Shown here one piece after another: positions 6,248-13,589 of a DNA stretch of 20,488 bases; positions within the stretch are counted from its first letter, which is position 1; each line of letters opens with the position of its first letter. Source of the DNA: PALSA-1004 sp046596405 (GTDB lineage Bacteria; Pseudomonadota; Gammaproteobacteria; Burkholderiales; SG8-41); the NCBI GenBank assembly GCA_046596405.1, contig JBKJMN010000251.1, positions 1 to 20,488 of the forward strand. The letters run 5' to 3'. The position numbers and the translations under genes are program-made. Under the pieces are notes generated by a model. That model made no database searches. It was given only the letters and a program-made list of their open reading frames with translations, and had not been told where the DNA came from.

Positions 6248-7540
6248 CTATTTCGCCTTGTCGTGCGCAAAGTCAATGATCATGCGCGTGAGCAGATAAA
6301 GACGCGGCTCGATCGAATCGATATACACGTATTCGGCATCGTTGGAATGGGCGCCAAATCCCTGCAGGCCGAAACGCTCGATGACCGGCGCCTTGGTCTT
6401 TAGCGCCGCGAACGCCGCATCCGTGCCACCGCCTTCGGCGACGTCGCCAATGACGAGCTGGCGGCCGAGCTCCGAATAAATGCGCTGCGCGTGCTTGGCA
6501 AGCGCCGCGTTGGCCGGCGTCAATTCGAGCGGCGGGCGCCGGCGCTCGAACGTCATGTGCACCCTGGTGTCGGGGATCAACTGGTTTTTGATGCGCTCCC
6601 TGACTTTTTCTTCGATGCCGTCGTAATCGGCGACGCGCAGCACGCGCACGTCCGCCGTCGCCGACGCGATCGCCGGTATCACGTTGCGGTTGGTGCCCGC
6701 GCTTGCCACGGTCCAGTTCATCTTCAGCCCCGTCTTCGGGTCGGACAGGTCGCGCGTCTGCAGAATCTGGTGCGCCAGCTCATAGAGTGCATTGCGGCCG
6801 TTTTCCGGTGCGCTGCCGGCGTGCGAGGCCTTGCCCTCGATGTTGAGCACGACCGCGGCGATGCCTGCGGTGGTCAGCGACAGCCGGTCGGAGTCGACGC
6901 GCGAGCCTTCCAGGGAAAACACCGCATCGTGCTCGCCGCCCAATTTGGTCAGCATCGCGCGCGAACCGGCGGAGCTCACTTCCTCGTCGGCGTTGATCAG
7001 CACGGTGACGAGCCCGTAGTCGCGGAAGTTCATCGCTTTCAATATCGCGAGCGTGTGCAGGATGACGGCTATGCCCTGCTTGTCGTCGGTGATGCCGAGC
7101 CCGTATGCGCGATTGCCGTCGATGCGAAACGGCTGCTTGGCGAGCATGCCGCGCAAATAAACCGTGTCCATGTGCGCGATCAGCAGGATTTTTTTCGTGC
7201 CGCTGCCGGTGAAGCGCGCGTGCACCATGCGGCCGATCTGCTTGGGCGTGTCGACCATGCGGTAAATTTCGGCCGGATTGGGCTCGATGAATTCGACCGC
7301 GCCGCCGAGCGCGCGCAGGCGGACGGCTATCAGTTCGCTGATCTTGTCGAGGCCCTCGCGGTCGCCGCTGCCGGATTCTATCGATACCAGGTCCTTCAGC
7401 GTGTCGAGCAGCGGCGCTTTTTCCCTGGCTGCGAGCGACATTACGGGTTCGGCCGGGGCCGCCGATACGTTGAGCGCAAAACCCGCGCAGACCGCAAGAA
7501 TGGCGGCGCGCAACGCGTGGCAAGTGATGTTCCCGTGCAT
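6248..7540 (-). CDS. Secreted M20 metallopeptidase, glutamate carboxypeptidase (CPG2) type
   Basis: This 430-residue di-zinc peptidase resembles carboxypeptidase G2, which removes C-terminal glutamate from folates and small peptides. The signal peptide (about 1-28, NVSAAPAE) implies a periplasmic location. The metal and catalytic residues fall at family spacing: HMDT (His123, Asp125), TDDK (Asp152), NADEE (Glu186-Glu187), SLEGSR (Glu211) and GAHSND (His398). The intervals 34, 1 and 24 between Asp152, Glu186, Glu187 and Glu211 match those I recall for CPG2 (141/175/176/200). A dimerisation domain occupies roughly 225-335 and EGGGTDAAFAA lies near 377. AGGGGAAATCT precedes the ATG. Substrate specificity within M20 varies, so a general aminoacyl-glutamate or dipeptide role is as likely as folate. 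It is divergent from the hydrolase at 7644. Confidence 0.9.
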   Translation of the reverse strand: MHGNITCHALRAAILAVCAGFALNVSAAPAEPVMSLAAREKAPLLDTLKDLVSIESGSGDREGLDKISELIAVRLRALGGAVEFIEPNPAEIYRMVDTPKQIGRMVHARFTGSGTKKILLIAHMDTVYLRGMLAKQPFRIDGNRAYGLGITDDKQGIAVILHTLAILKAMNFRDYGLVTVLINADEEVSSAGSRAMLTKLGGEHDAVFSLEGSRVDSDRLSLTTAGIAAVVLNIEGKASHAGSAPENGRNALYELAHQILQTRDLSDPKTGLKMNWTVASAGTNRNVIPAIASATADVRVLRVADYDGIEEKVRERIKNQLIPDTRVHMTFERRRPPLELTPANAALAKHAQRIYSELGRQLVIGDVAEGGGTDAAFAALKTKAPVIERFGLQGFGAHSNDAEYVYIDSIEPRLYLLTRMIIDFAHDKAK

Positions 7541-7606
7541 AGATTTCCCCTGGTGGATTTTTCCGAACGGCTAGGTTACCCGCAGTGCCCGCGCAGTGGC
7601 AAGACG

Positions 7607-7612
7607 TATAAT
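7607..7612 (+). promoter_or_regulatory. Consensus -10 box ahead of the hydrolase-receptor run
   Basis: TATAAT, a perfect -10 hexamer in otherwise GC-rich DNA, lies 31 nt before the ATG at 7644, predicting a transcript start near 7619 and a 25-nt leader. No good -35 is visible at 16-18 nt upstream, so an activator may be needed. It could drive the four-gene rightward series to 11690. Confidence 0.4.
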
Positions 7613-7643
7613 CCGCGTTTCCCCCAAGGTCCACGGAAGCGTC

Positions 7644-8798
7644 ATGAGTCACTGGTTCGAGTATTTTCCAGGCCATCACATGTGGTCGCAAGGCATGATG
7701 TTCGGCATCGAAATGGCCGCGCAGGGCGCGGCGGCGCTCGGCGAGATCGACCAGATCGGCCAGCAATTAAAGCCGCACGTCGGCGACAACGAGCGCTGGT
7801 GGCAGGAATGGACCGCGATGGCAAAGCGCATCGAAGGCTACGGCGACGACGCGGCGCAAAACGGTTTTGAACTGACGGCGGGCAGCTACTACCTGCGCGC
7901 GGCGACGTATTATTTCTGCGGCGAGCGTTTCATCGCGCCGTCGGAGCGCAAGTGGGACACCTATCGAAGCTGCCTGCGCTGTTTCGGCCGCGGCATTGCC
8001 GTGCGCTATCCGAATATCGAGCGCGTCGAAGTGCCGTATGAAGACACGACGCTGCCCGCGTGGTTTTACAAAGCCGACGTTGCCGGCCCCGCGCCGACCG
8101 TCGTGATGTTTGACGGCCTCGACAATGCGAAGGAACTCTCAGTGCTGTTCGGCGGCGTCGAGATCGGCCGCCGCGGCATCCACACGCTGGCGATCGACGG
8201 TCCGGGGCAGGGCGAGGCGCTGCGCCTGCAGGGCATCCCGAGCCGCTACGATTACGAAGTGCCGGCGACCGCTGCCTACGAATATCTCGCGCGGCGCCCG
8301 GAAGTCGATGCCAGGCGCATGGCAGTCATGGGCTTCAGTATGGGCGGCTATTACGCGCCGCGAGCGGCGGCAATGGAGCCGCGCTTCGCGGCGTGCGTCG
8401 CGTGGGGCGGGCACTGGGACTATCACGAGTCGTGGGTGCGGCGGCGCAAGATCATGGAGACGGGTGGCACCAAATTGTCGGCGCCATCGTTTCAGCTGCC
8501 GTGGGTGCTGGGCATGCCCGACATGGACGCGTGCATGAAGAAGCTCGAGAACTACCGGCTCGCCGGCGTCGCGGAAAAAATGCGCTGCGCGTTCTATTGT
8601 ATTCATGGCGAGAACGACAACATCGTGCCGCTCGAATTCGCGCAGCGCCTGTTCGATGCGTGCGGCTCACAGGACAAAACGCTGAAGGTGCTGACGACCC
8701 TCGATGGCGGCAGCGACCATTGCCAGGAAGACAACCGGCAGGTCGGCTCGAACCTGGTTGCGGACTGGCTCGCGCAGCGGTTGGGCGGAAGACTGTAG
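7644..8798 (+). CDS. Alpha/beta hydrolase, FrsA/2,6-dihydroxypseudooxynicotine hydrolase-like
   Basis: This 384-residue cytoplasmic serine hydrolase has a long helical N-terminal lid (about 1-130) before the core fold, the architecture of the FrsA-like/DUF1100 group that includes 2,6-dihydroxypseudooxynicotine hydrolase (C-C bond cleavage) and some dipeptidyl-type enzymes. The nucleophile elbow is GFSMGG (Ser232); GENDNIVP gives Asp325 and GSDHCQ gives His359 as the rest of the triad. An AIDGPGQGEA segment (about 183-192) before the elbow is typical of this group. The start at 7644 is supported by GGAAG 5 nt upstream. The substrate is not predictable; the pyridine-type enzymes nearby make a carbon-carbon or amide/ester hydrolase in N-heterocycle catabolism possible. 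It is followed by the third Bug receptor after a repeat-containing gap. Confidence 0.8.
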   Translation: MSHWFEYFPGHHMWSQGMMFGIEMAAQGAAALGEIDQIGQQLKPHVGDNERWWQEWTAMAKRIEGYGDDAAQNGFELTAGSYYLRAATYYFCGERFIAPSERKWDTYRSCLRCFGRGIAVRYPNIERVEVPYEDTTLPAWFYKADVAGPAPTVVMFDGLDNAKELSVLFGGVEIGRRGIHTLAIDGPGQGEALRLQGIPSRYDYEVPATAAYEYLARRPEVDARRMAVMGFSMGGYYAPRAAAMEPRFAACVAWGGHWDYHESWVRRRKIMETGGTKLSAPSFQLPWVLGMPDMDACMKKLENYRLAGVAEKMRCAFYCIHGENDNIVPLEFAQRLFDACGSQDKTLKVLTTLDGGSDHCQEDNRQVGSNLVADWLAQRLGGRL

Positions 8799-8823
8799 AA
8801 CTTGCCAACCCAAAGTTTTTTGA

Positions 8824-8938
8824 GCCGCAGATGAACGCAGATAAACGCGGATTTAGTTCTCTAAAACGATTTCATTATTGGAGCTGGTGGTTGCTGAATA
8901 TCGATAATCATCTGCGTTTATCTGCGTTCATCTGCGGC
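8824..8938. repeat. Inverted repeat with perfect 25-bp arms
   Basis: The left arm 8824-8848 begins GCCGCAGATGAACGCAG and the right arm 8914-8938 is its exact reverse complement, ending TCATCTGCGGC; 65 nt separate them. Each arm is built from repeated [A/T]TGAACGCAGAT-like words (GAT-GAACGCA-GATAAACGC). I recognise GCAGATGAACGCAGAT-type words as common dispersed intergenic repeats in many bacterial genomes. The right arm lies inside the coding frame of the following receptor gene and encodes part of its signal peptide. Confidence 0.85.
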
Positions 8939-9895
8939 TTCGTTATTGCCGTAAGTGTTTTGATGCCGGCACCCGTCAGCGCGCAAGGGAACTATCCGAA
9001 CAAGCCGGTCCGCATGATCCTGCCGTACCCGCCCGGCGGCTCGGTGGATTTCGCGGGACGCGAGCTGGCGGCCAAATTAAGCGAGGTATGGGGCCAGCAG
9101 GTCGTGCTCGACAATCGCGGCGGCGCGGGGTCGACACTGGGGCATGGCCTGGGCGCGAAAGCCACGCCCGACGGATACACGTTGCTGCTCGGCACGTCGG
9201 GGGGGCTGGTGGTGAGCCCGGCGCTCGGCACCAGGCTCTCGTACGATTCTCTAAAGGATTTCGCGCCGATCGGGCTCGCGGTCTACGCGCCGTTCGCGCT
9301 GACGCTGCACATCGCGGTGCCGGCCAACAGCACGAAAGAATTCATCGACTACGCGAAAGCGAATCCAGGCAAGATCAATTTTTCGTCGCCAGGCACCGGC
9401 ACGCCAAATCACCTTGGGGGCGAACTGCTGAAGGCTTTGGCCAGCATCAACATCGTGCATGTACCGTACAAAGGCGGCGCCCCCGCGCTAGTCGATCTCA
9501 TTAGCGGCCAGGTGCAGATGACATTTTCGGGAGTGCCGCAGATTTTGCCGCACGTGAAGGCGGGGCGCGTGAAACTCGTCGCAATCGGACATCCGACCCG
9601 CATCAAGTCGCTGCCCGACGTGCCGCCCGTTGCCGATACGCTGCCCGGCTTCAACAACACATCCTGGTACGGCCTGCTCGCGCCGGCCGGCACGTCGCCG
9701 GCCATCGTCAACCGTATCAACGTCGCGATGAATACGGTGCTCGCCCAGCCGGAATTCGGCCAGCGCCTGCTGCTGCAAGGCGTCGAGCCCGTCACGAGCA
9801 CCCCGCAGGGCATGCATGACATGATCCGCAACGAACTCGCGCGCTGGCGCAAGGTGATCAGGGAAGCGGGCATCACGGTTGACACCGCGCAATAA
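8891..9895 (+). CDS. Bug/TctC-family periplasmic solute-binding protein (third)
   Basis: The receptor body from GNYPNKPVRMILPYPPGGSVD is typical: GQQVVLDNRGGAG, PDGYTLLLG, LSYDSLKDFAPI, HVPYKGGAPALVDLISGQV, then a C-terminal IRNELARWRKVIREAGI. The N-terminus is unusual. I choose a TTG at 8891, 7 nt after GGAG, which yields a signal peptide (hydrophobic run LSAFICGFVIAVSVLM, cleavage near VSAQ) and 334 residues. An in-frame ATG at 8831 would add 20 residues but lies inside the repeat arm and has no ribosome binding site. The gene sits 92 nt after the hydrolase gene and 20 nt before the next hydrolase, so it is probably cotranscribed. No permease partner is present. Confidence 0.88.
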   Translation: MLNIDNHLRLSAFICGFVIAVSVLMPAPVSAQGNYPNKPVRMILPYPPGGSVDFAGRELAAKLSEVWGQQVVLDNRGGAGSTLGHGLGAKATPDGYTLLLGTSGGLVVSPALGTRLSYDSLKDFAPIGLAVYAPFALTLHIAVPANSTKEFIDYAKANPGKINFSSPGTGTPNHLGGELLKALASINIVHVPYKGGAPALVDLISGQVQMTFSGVPQILPHVKAGRVKLVAIGHPTRIKSLPDVPPVADTLPGFNNTSWYGLLAPAGTSPAIVNRINVAMNTVLAQPEFGQRLLLQGVEPVTSTPQGMHDMIRNELARWRKVIREAGITVDTAQ

Positions 9896-9915
9896 AAAGC
9901 CACGAGGAGATAAGC

Positions 9916-10710
9916 ATGCCGCAAGTCGCAATCGCCGACGGCCATATCGAATACGAAGTAACCGGCGCAGGCCCGCCGCTGATACTCGTCAGCGGGCTGA
10001 GCGGCGTTGGCCGCTACTGGCAGCCGCAAATCGCGGAATTCTCGGCGCGCTTCAAGGTCGTGAGCTACGACCAGCGCGGCACGGGTGCCAGCGATCACCA
10101 GCAGCGCGAATTCTCGATCGATCAGATGGCGCGCGAACTCGTGGCGCTGATGGACGCATTGAAAATCGAGCGCGCGCATGTTGTCGGGCTGTCGACGGGC
10201 GGCGCGATCGGCCAGACGCTCGCAATCGAGTATCCGGACCGCGTGGCGCGCCTCGTGCTATGCAGCACGTGGACGCACTGCGATCCGTGGTTTCGCCGGC
10301 TGTTCGAAGCGCGGCGCCGCATGTATGAGCTGTGCGGGCCCGAGCTGCATACGATGTTCCATCCGCTTTTTTTGTATCCGCCCGACTACGTCAACGCGCA
10401 CGACACCGAGATCACCGAAGAGCAACAGCGCGCACCCGCGAAATCGGCGCCCGTCGAAGCGTCGATCGGACGCATCAACGCGCTGCTCGGATTCGACCGC
10501 CGCGCCGGGCACGCGCGCATCAAGTCGCCGACGCTGATCATCGCCGGCGCTAACGATTACATCACGCCAACGTATTACGCCGACGCGCTCGCTCGCGCGA
10601 TACCGCAATCCAGGCTCGTCGTTTTCGACGGTGGCGGTCACTCGCTGTCGAAAACGCGGGCGGCGGACTTCAACCGCGAGGTGCTGGATTTTCTCGGCGC
10701 GGAACCATGA
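9916..10710 (+). CDS. Alpha/beta hydrolase, enol-lactonase/RutD/NicD-like
   Basis: This 264-residue single-domain hydrolase of the 3-oxoadipate enol-lactonase/RutD/N-formylmaleamate deformylase type has no signal peptide and should act in the cytoplasm. Its triad is plain: GLSTGG (Ser93 nucleophile), AGANDYITP (Asp214) and DGGGHSLS (His242); the oxyanion region is VSGLSG (25-30) and YDQRGTGAS follows. A cap domain spans about 120-195. GGAGATAAGC precedes the ATG. The stop overlaps the start of the fourth Bug receptor (ATGA, 10707-10710), so the two are translationally coupled, linking enzyme and receptor to one substrate or pathway. Superfamily assignment is secure; the reaction is not. Confidence 0.85.
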   Translation: MPQVAIADGHIEYEVTGAGPPLILVSGLSGVGRYWQPQIAEFSARFKVVSYDQRGTGASDHQQREFSIDQMARELVALMDALKIERAHVVGLSTGGAIGQTLAIEYPDRVARLVLCSTWTHCDPWFRRLFEARRRMYELCGPELHTMFHPLFLYPPDYVNAHDTEITEEQQRAPAKSAPVEASIGRINALLGFDRRAGHARIKSPTLIIAGANDYITPTYYADALARAIPQSRLVVFDGGGHSLSKTRAADFNREVLDFLGAEP

Positions 10711-11690
10711 TCCGGCAAACCCACGCCATGCGCGGCGCACGCGCCCTGACGGTCTTTGCGTGCTGCATCTGCGCACTCGCTGCCCCGGCGCAACAATATC
10801 CGGAACGCGCGATCCGCATGGTGGTACCGTTCGCGCCCGGCGGCTCGACCGATACGCTCGCGCGCATCATGGGCCAGCGCATGACCGAAAGCATGGGGCA
10901 GACGGTGATCATCGACAACCGACCGTCCGGCGGCGGAACCACCGGCAGCGATCTTGTCGCGAAAGCGCAGCCTGATGGCTATACGCTGGTCATCGGCTCG
11001 ATCGCGACGATGGCGATGGCGAAAGCAATGTATCCGCAGCTGCCGTACGATCCTCTGCGCGATTTCGAGGCTATCGGCCTGTGGGTAACGTTTCCGCTCG
11101 CGTTGGTCGTGCCGGCCGCGTCGCCCATCACCGGGCTGAAAGACCTGATCGAGCGCGCGAAGATGCAGCCCGGCGCCTTACGCTACGGCTCGCAGGGCAT
11201 AGGGACGTCCGCGCACATTTTCGGCGACCTTATGAGCAAGATGGCGGGCGTCAAGGTCATCAGCGTGCCTTACAAAGGCGGCGGCCCCGCGCTCACGGGC
11301 GTGCTCGTCGGCGAAGTGGACTACGCGATGATTGCGGTGTCGACGGCGCTCGCGCAGGTTAACGCCGGCAAGTTGCGCGCGCTCGGCGTGACCAGCAAGC
11401 AGTCGACGGCGAGCCTGCCTAACGTGCCGCCGATCGCGAGCGTCGTGCCCGGTTACGAAGGGCTCAATTTTCACGGCCTGCACGCGCCGGCGAAGACGCC
11501 TGCACGTATAGTCGCGAAGCTGCACGACGAGACGACCAGAATTTTGCGCAGCCCGGACGTGCGCGAGCGCCTTAACGGTCTCGCGATGGACATCGCCGCC
11601 ACCGGACCCGCGGAATACCGCGCATTCATCAAAGCGCAGACCGAAATCTGGACGCCGCTGGTCAAGGCGTCGGGGGCACGCGGCGACTAA
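10707..11690 (+). CDS. Bug/TctC-family periplasmic solute-binding protein (fourth)
   Basis: This is a 327-residue receptor translationally coupled to the preceding hydrolase by a four-base ATGA overlap. A second ATG seven codons in (MRGARALTVFACCICAL) would also give a good signal peptide, cleaved near APAQ-QYP. Landmarks are QYPERAIRMVVPFAPGGSTD, GQTVIIDNRPSGGG, PDGYTLV, LPYDPLRDFEAI, SVPYKGGGPALTGVLVGEV and YEGLNFHGLHAPAKTP. The C-terminus, ...EIWTPLVKASGARGD, is ordinary for the family. The gene ends 8 nt from the convergent lactonase gene. The coupling is the best evidence in the window that a receptor and an enzyme belong to the same pathway. Confidence 0.92.
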   Translation: MIRQTHAMRGARALTVFACCICALAAPAQQYPERAIRMVVPFAPGGSTDTLARIMGQRMTESMGQTVIIDNRPSGGGTTGSDLVAKAQPDGYTLVIGSIATMAMAKAMYPQLPYDPLRDFEAIGLWVTFPLALVVPAASPITGLKDLIERAKMQPGALRYGSQGIGTSAHIFGDLMSKMAGVKVISVPYKGGGPALTGVLVGEVDYAMIAVSTALAQVNAGKLRALGVTSKQSTASLPNVPPIASVVPGYEGLNFHGLHAPAKTPARIVAKLHDETTRILRSPDVRERLNGLAMDIAATGPAEYRAFIKAQTEIWTPLVKASGARGD

Positions 11691-11698
11691 GGTCGTTG

Positions 11699-12559
11699 CT
11701 ACATCCAGTAAAGCTTGTCCGGATTTTCGACCAGTATTTTCCGGCGCGTCGCTTCGTCATTGATGGTCTCGGCGAAGAGATCGACCTGCTCTCCGTCGTT
11801 GGGCATCTCCCTGACGTTTGGATGCGGATAGTCGGTGCCCCACAGCACGCGATCGGGCGCGGCTTCGACCAGCGCGCGCGCATACGGCATCGCGTCGTGA
11901 AACGGCTTGCCGGTTGAGGATACGCGCTCGAAGCCGCTGACCTTGGTCCACACGCGCTCTTCCTTCATCAGGTCGAGCATCAGCTTGAACGGTTTCTGCT
12001 CGAGGCCGTTCTTGGCGACGACACGGCCCATGTGGTCGATGATGAACGGCATTTCGAGGCCGAGCAGAAAATCGCGGTAGGTCCCGATGTCTTCGGCATC
12101 GAGATGCACCTGCAGGTGCCAGCCGAGGGGCGTTATGCGTTCAACCACCGCTTCTATTACTTTGAGATCGGCCGCGCCGCCGAGGTGCGCGACGAAATTG
12201 AAGCGCGCACCGCGCACGCCCGCCGCGTGCAGCGTTTCAAGTTCCTTGTCAGTCACATCGCGGCCTATCATGCAGACGCCGCGCCACGCACCCTGCGACC
12301 AGTTCAAGGCATCGATGAGCGCTGCGTTGTCATGACCGTGGCAGCTCGCCTGCACCAGCACCGCGCGTGAGAAACCGAGGTGCTTATGCAGTGCCGCGAG
12401 CTGCGCCTTCGGGGCATCGGGCGGCGTGTAGCTGCGATTGGCCGCGTACGGAAATTTCGCGCCGGGGCCGAATATATGGCAATGCGCGTCGCATGCGCCG
12501 GGCGGCGGCGCGTATTTGGGTTTGACCGGATTGGGATCGGGAGCGAGGATGGTTTTCAT
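11699..12559 (-). CDS. Amidohydrolase, 2-pyrone-4,6-dicarboxylate lactonase (LigI)-like
   Basis: This 286-residue amidohydrolase-2 enzyme strongly resembles LigI, which opens 2-pyrone-4,6-dicarboxylate in the protocatechuate 4,5-cleavage pathway. Visible motifs are CDAHCHIFGP (His27, His29), QASCHGHDN (70-78), RGARFNFV (117-123), DHMGR (His176) and WGTDYPHPN (Asp243). The spacing from second His to third His (147) and on to Asp (67) is essentially that of LigI as I recall it (33/180/248). Related lactonases open sulfomuconolactone and other pseudo-acids, so the substrate could be another lactone. The start overlaps the receptor stop by ATGA (12559-12556), making this the last gene of a three-gene operon with the NicC-like monooxygenase. 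Only a weak GAAG site precedes it, consistent with coupled translation. Confidence 0.85.
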   Translation of the reverse strand: MKTILAPDPNPVKPKYAPPPGACDAHCHIFGPGAKFPYAANRSYTPPDAPKAQLAALHKHLGFSRAVLVQASCHGHDNAALIDALNWSQGAWRGVCMIGRDVTDKELETLHAAGVRGARFNFVAHLGGAADLKVIEAVVERITPLGWHLQVHLDAEDIGTYRDFLLGLEMPFIIDHMGRVVAKNGLEQKPFKLMLDLMKEERVWTKVSGFERVSSTGKPFHDAMPYARALVEAAPDRVLWGTDYPHPNVREMPNDGEQVDLFAETINDEATRRKILVENPDKLYWM

Positions 12560-13536
12560 AGCCGCGATATCTTCGCTTTGTCGATCAGCGCATTCCACTT
12601 GGCGATTTCGTCGACCAGCAGTTTCTTCATGCCGTCGGGCGTGGAGAGATTCTGCTCGACGCCCAGCTCCTGAAAGCGCTGCCTGATCTGCGCGGAATTG
12701 ACCGCGGCGTGTATCTCTTTGTTGAGGCGCTCGACGATGACTTTCGGTGTCTTTGCGGCGACGGCGATGCCGTTCCATGAATTGACTTCGTAGCCCGCGA
12801 GTCCGCTTTCATCGAGCGTCGGCACGTCGGGCAGCAGGGCGAAACGCTTCTTCGATGTGACCGCGATGGCGCGCAGGCCGTTGGCGCGAATCTGCCCGAG
12901 TACCGGCGGCAGAAATTCGAGCGCGACCTGTACGCTCGCCCCGCGCAGGGCCGTAAGCACACCGGCAGTGTTGTTGAACGGCACGGTCGTCGCATCGAGC
13001 CCCGCCATCGATTTCAGGAGCTCGCTCGACAGATATTGCGTGGTGCCGATGTTGATGGTGCCGATGTTGAACTTGCCCGCCGTGGCTTTCGCCTGCGCGA
13101 TCAGGTCCTTCACCGACTTCACCGGCGAATCCGGGCTGACCAGAACGCCGAGGCTGAATGCGCCGATGGAGGTCACCATCGAGAAATCGTTGACCGTGTC
13201 GTACGGCAATTTCTTGAACATCGCCGCGCTGACCGCGTTGGTGTTGTTCATCAGGTAAAGCGTGTAGCCATCGGGCTCGGATTTAGCGACCGTTTCGGTG
13301 GCGACGATGCCGCCGGCGCTCGGCCGGTTGTCGATGATGATCTGCTGGTTCAGCGCTTCGCCCATTTTCTGCATCACAGCGCGAGACGTGATGTCGCCGA
13401 CACCGCCTGGTCCAAAGGGTACTAAAAGACGTATGGGTTTCGCCGGGTAGCCCGACTGGGCCGCGGCAACGTTCGGCAGGCTTGCAATCAGGAAGCAGGC
13501 CGCCGTCCGCAGCGCTGCGCGGGATTTCTTTCTCAT
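12556..13536 (-). CDS. Bug/TctC-family periplasmic solute-binding protein (fifth)
   Basis: This 326-residue receptor has signal peptide MRKKSRAALRTAACFLIASL (cleavage near AAAQS). Landmarks are YPAKPIRLLVPFGPGGVGD, NQQIIIDNRPSAGG, PDGYTLY, LPYDTVNDFSMV and EIAKWNALIDKA. The usual HVPYKG segment is TVPFNNTAGVLTALRGASV here, a clear departure in a ligand-cleft loop that is PYKG in the other four, so its ligand probably differs. GAGGAGG lies 6 nt before the ATG. It sits between the NicC-like monooxygenase gene (53 nt upstream) and the LigI-like gene (ATGA overlap downstream), suggesting that it binds the aromatic or heterocyclic acid these enzymes handle. Confidence 0.92.
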   Translation of the reverse strand: MRKKSRAALRTAACFLIASLPNVAAAQSGYPAKPIRLLVPFGPGGVGDITSRAVMQKMGEALNQQIIIDNRPSAGGIVATETVAKSEPDGYTLYLMNNTNAVSAAMFKKLPYDTVNDFSMVTSIGAFSLGVLVSPDSPVKSVKDLIAQAKATAGKFNIGTINIGTTQYLSSELLKSMAGLDATTVPFNNTAGVLTALRGASVQVALEFLPPVLGQIRANGLRAIAVTSKKRFALLPDVPTLDESGLAGYEVNSWNGIAVAAKTPKVIVERLNKEIHAAVNSAQIRQRFQELGVEQNLSTPDGMKKLLVDEIAKWNALIDKAKISRL

Positions 13537-13589
13537 GCTGACCTCCTCTTCATGCGGTGCCGACCTGGGCGTTGCCGCACTGATATTGT

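Noticed and set aside
6491..7870. A 459-codon open frame on the plus strand opposite the M20 peptidase gene, running into the hydrolase gene
   Set aside because: It has low-complexity antisense composition, and both real genes on either side carry intact catalytic motifs.
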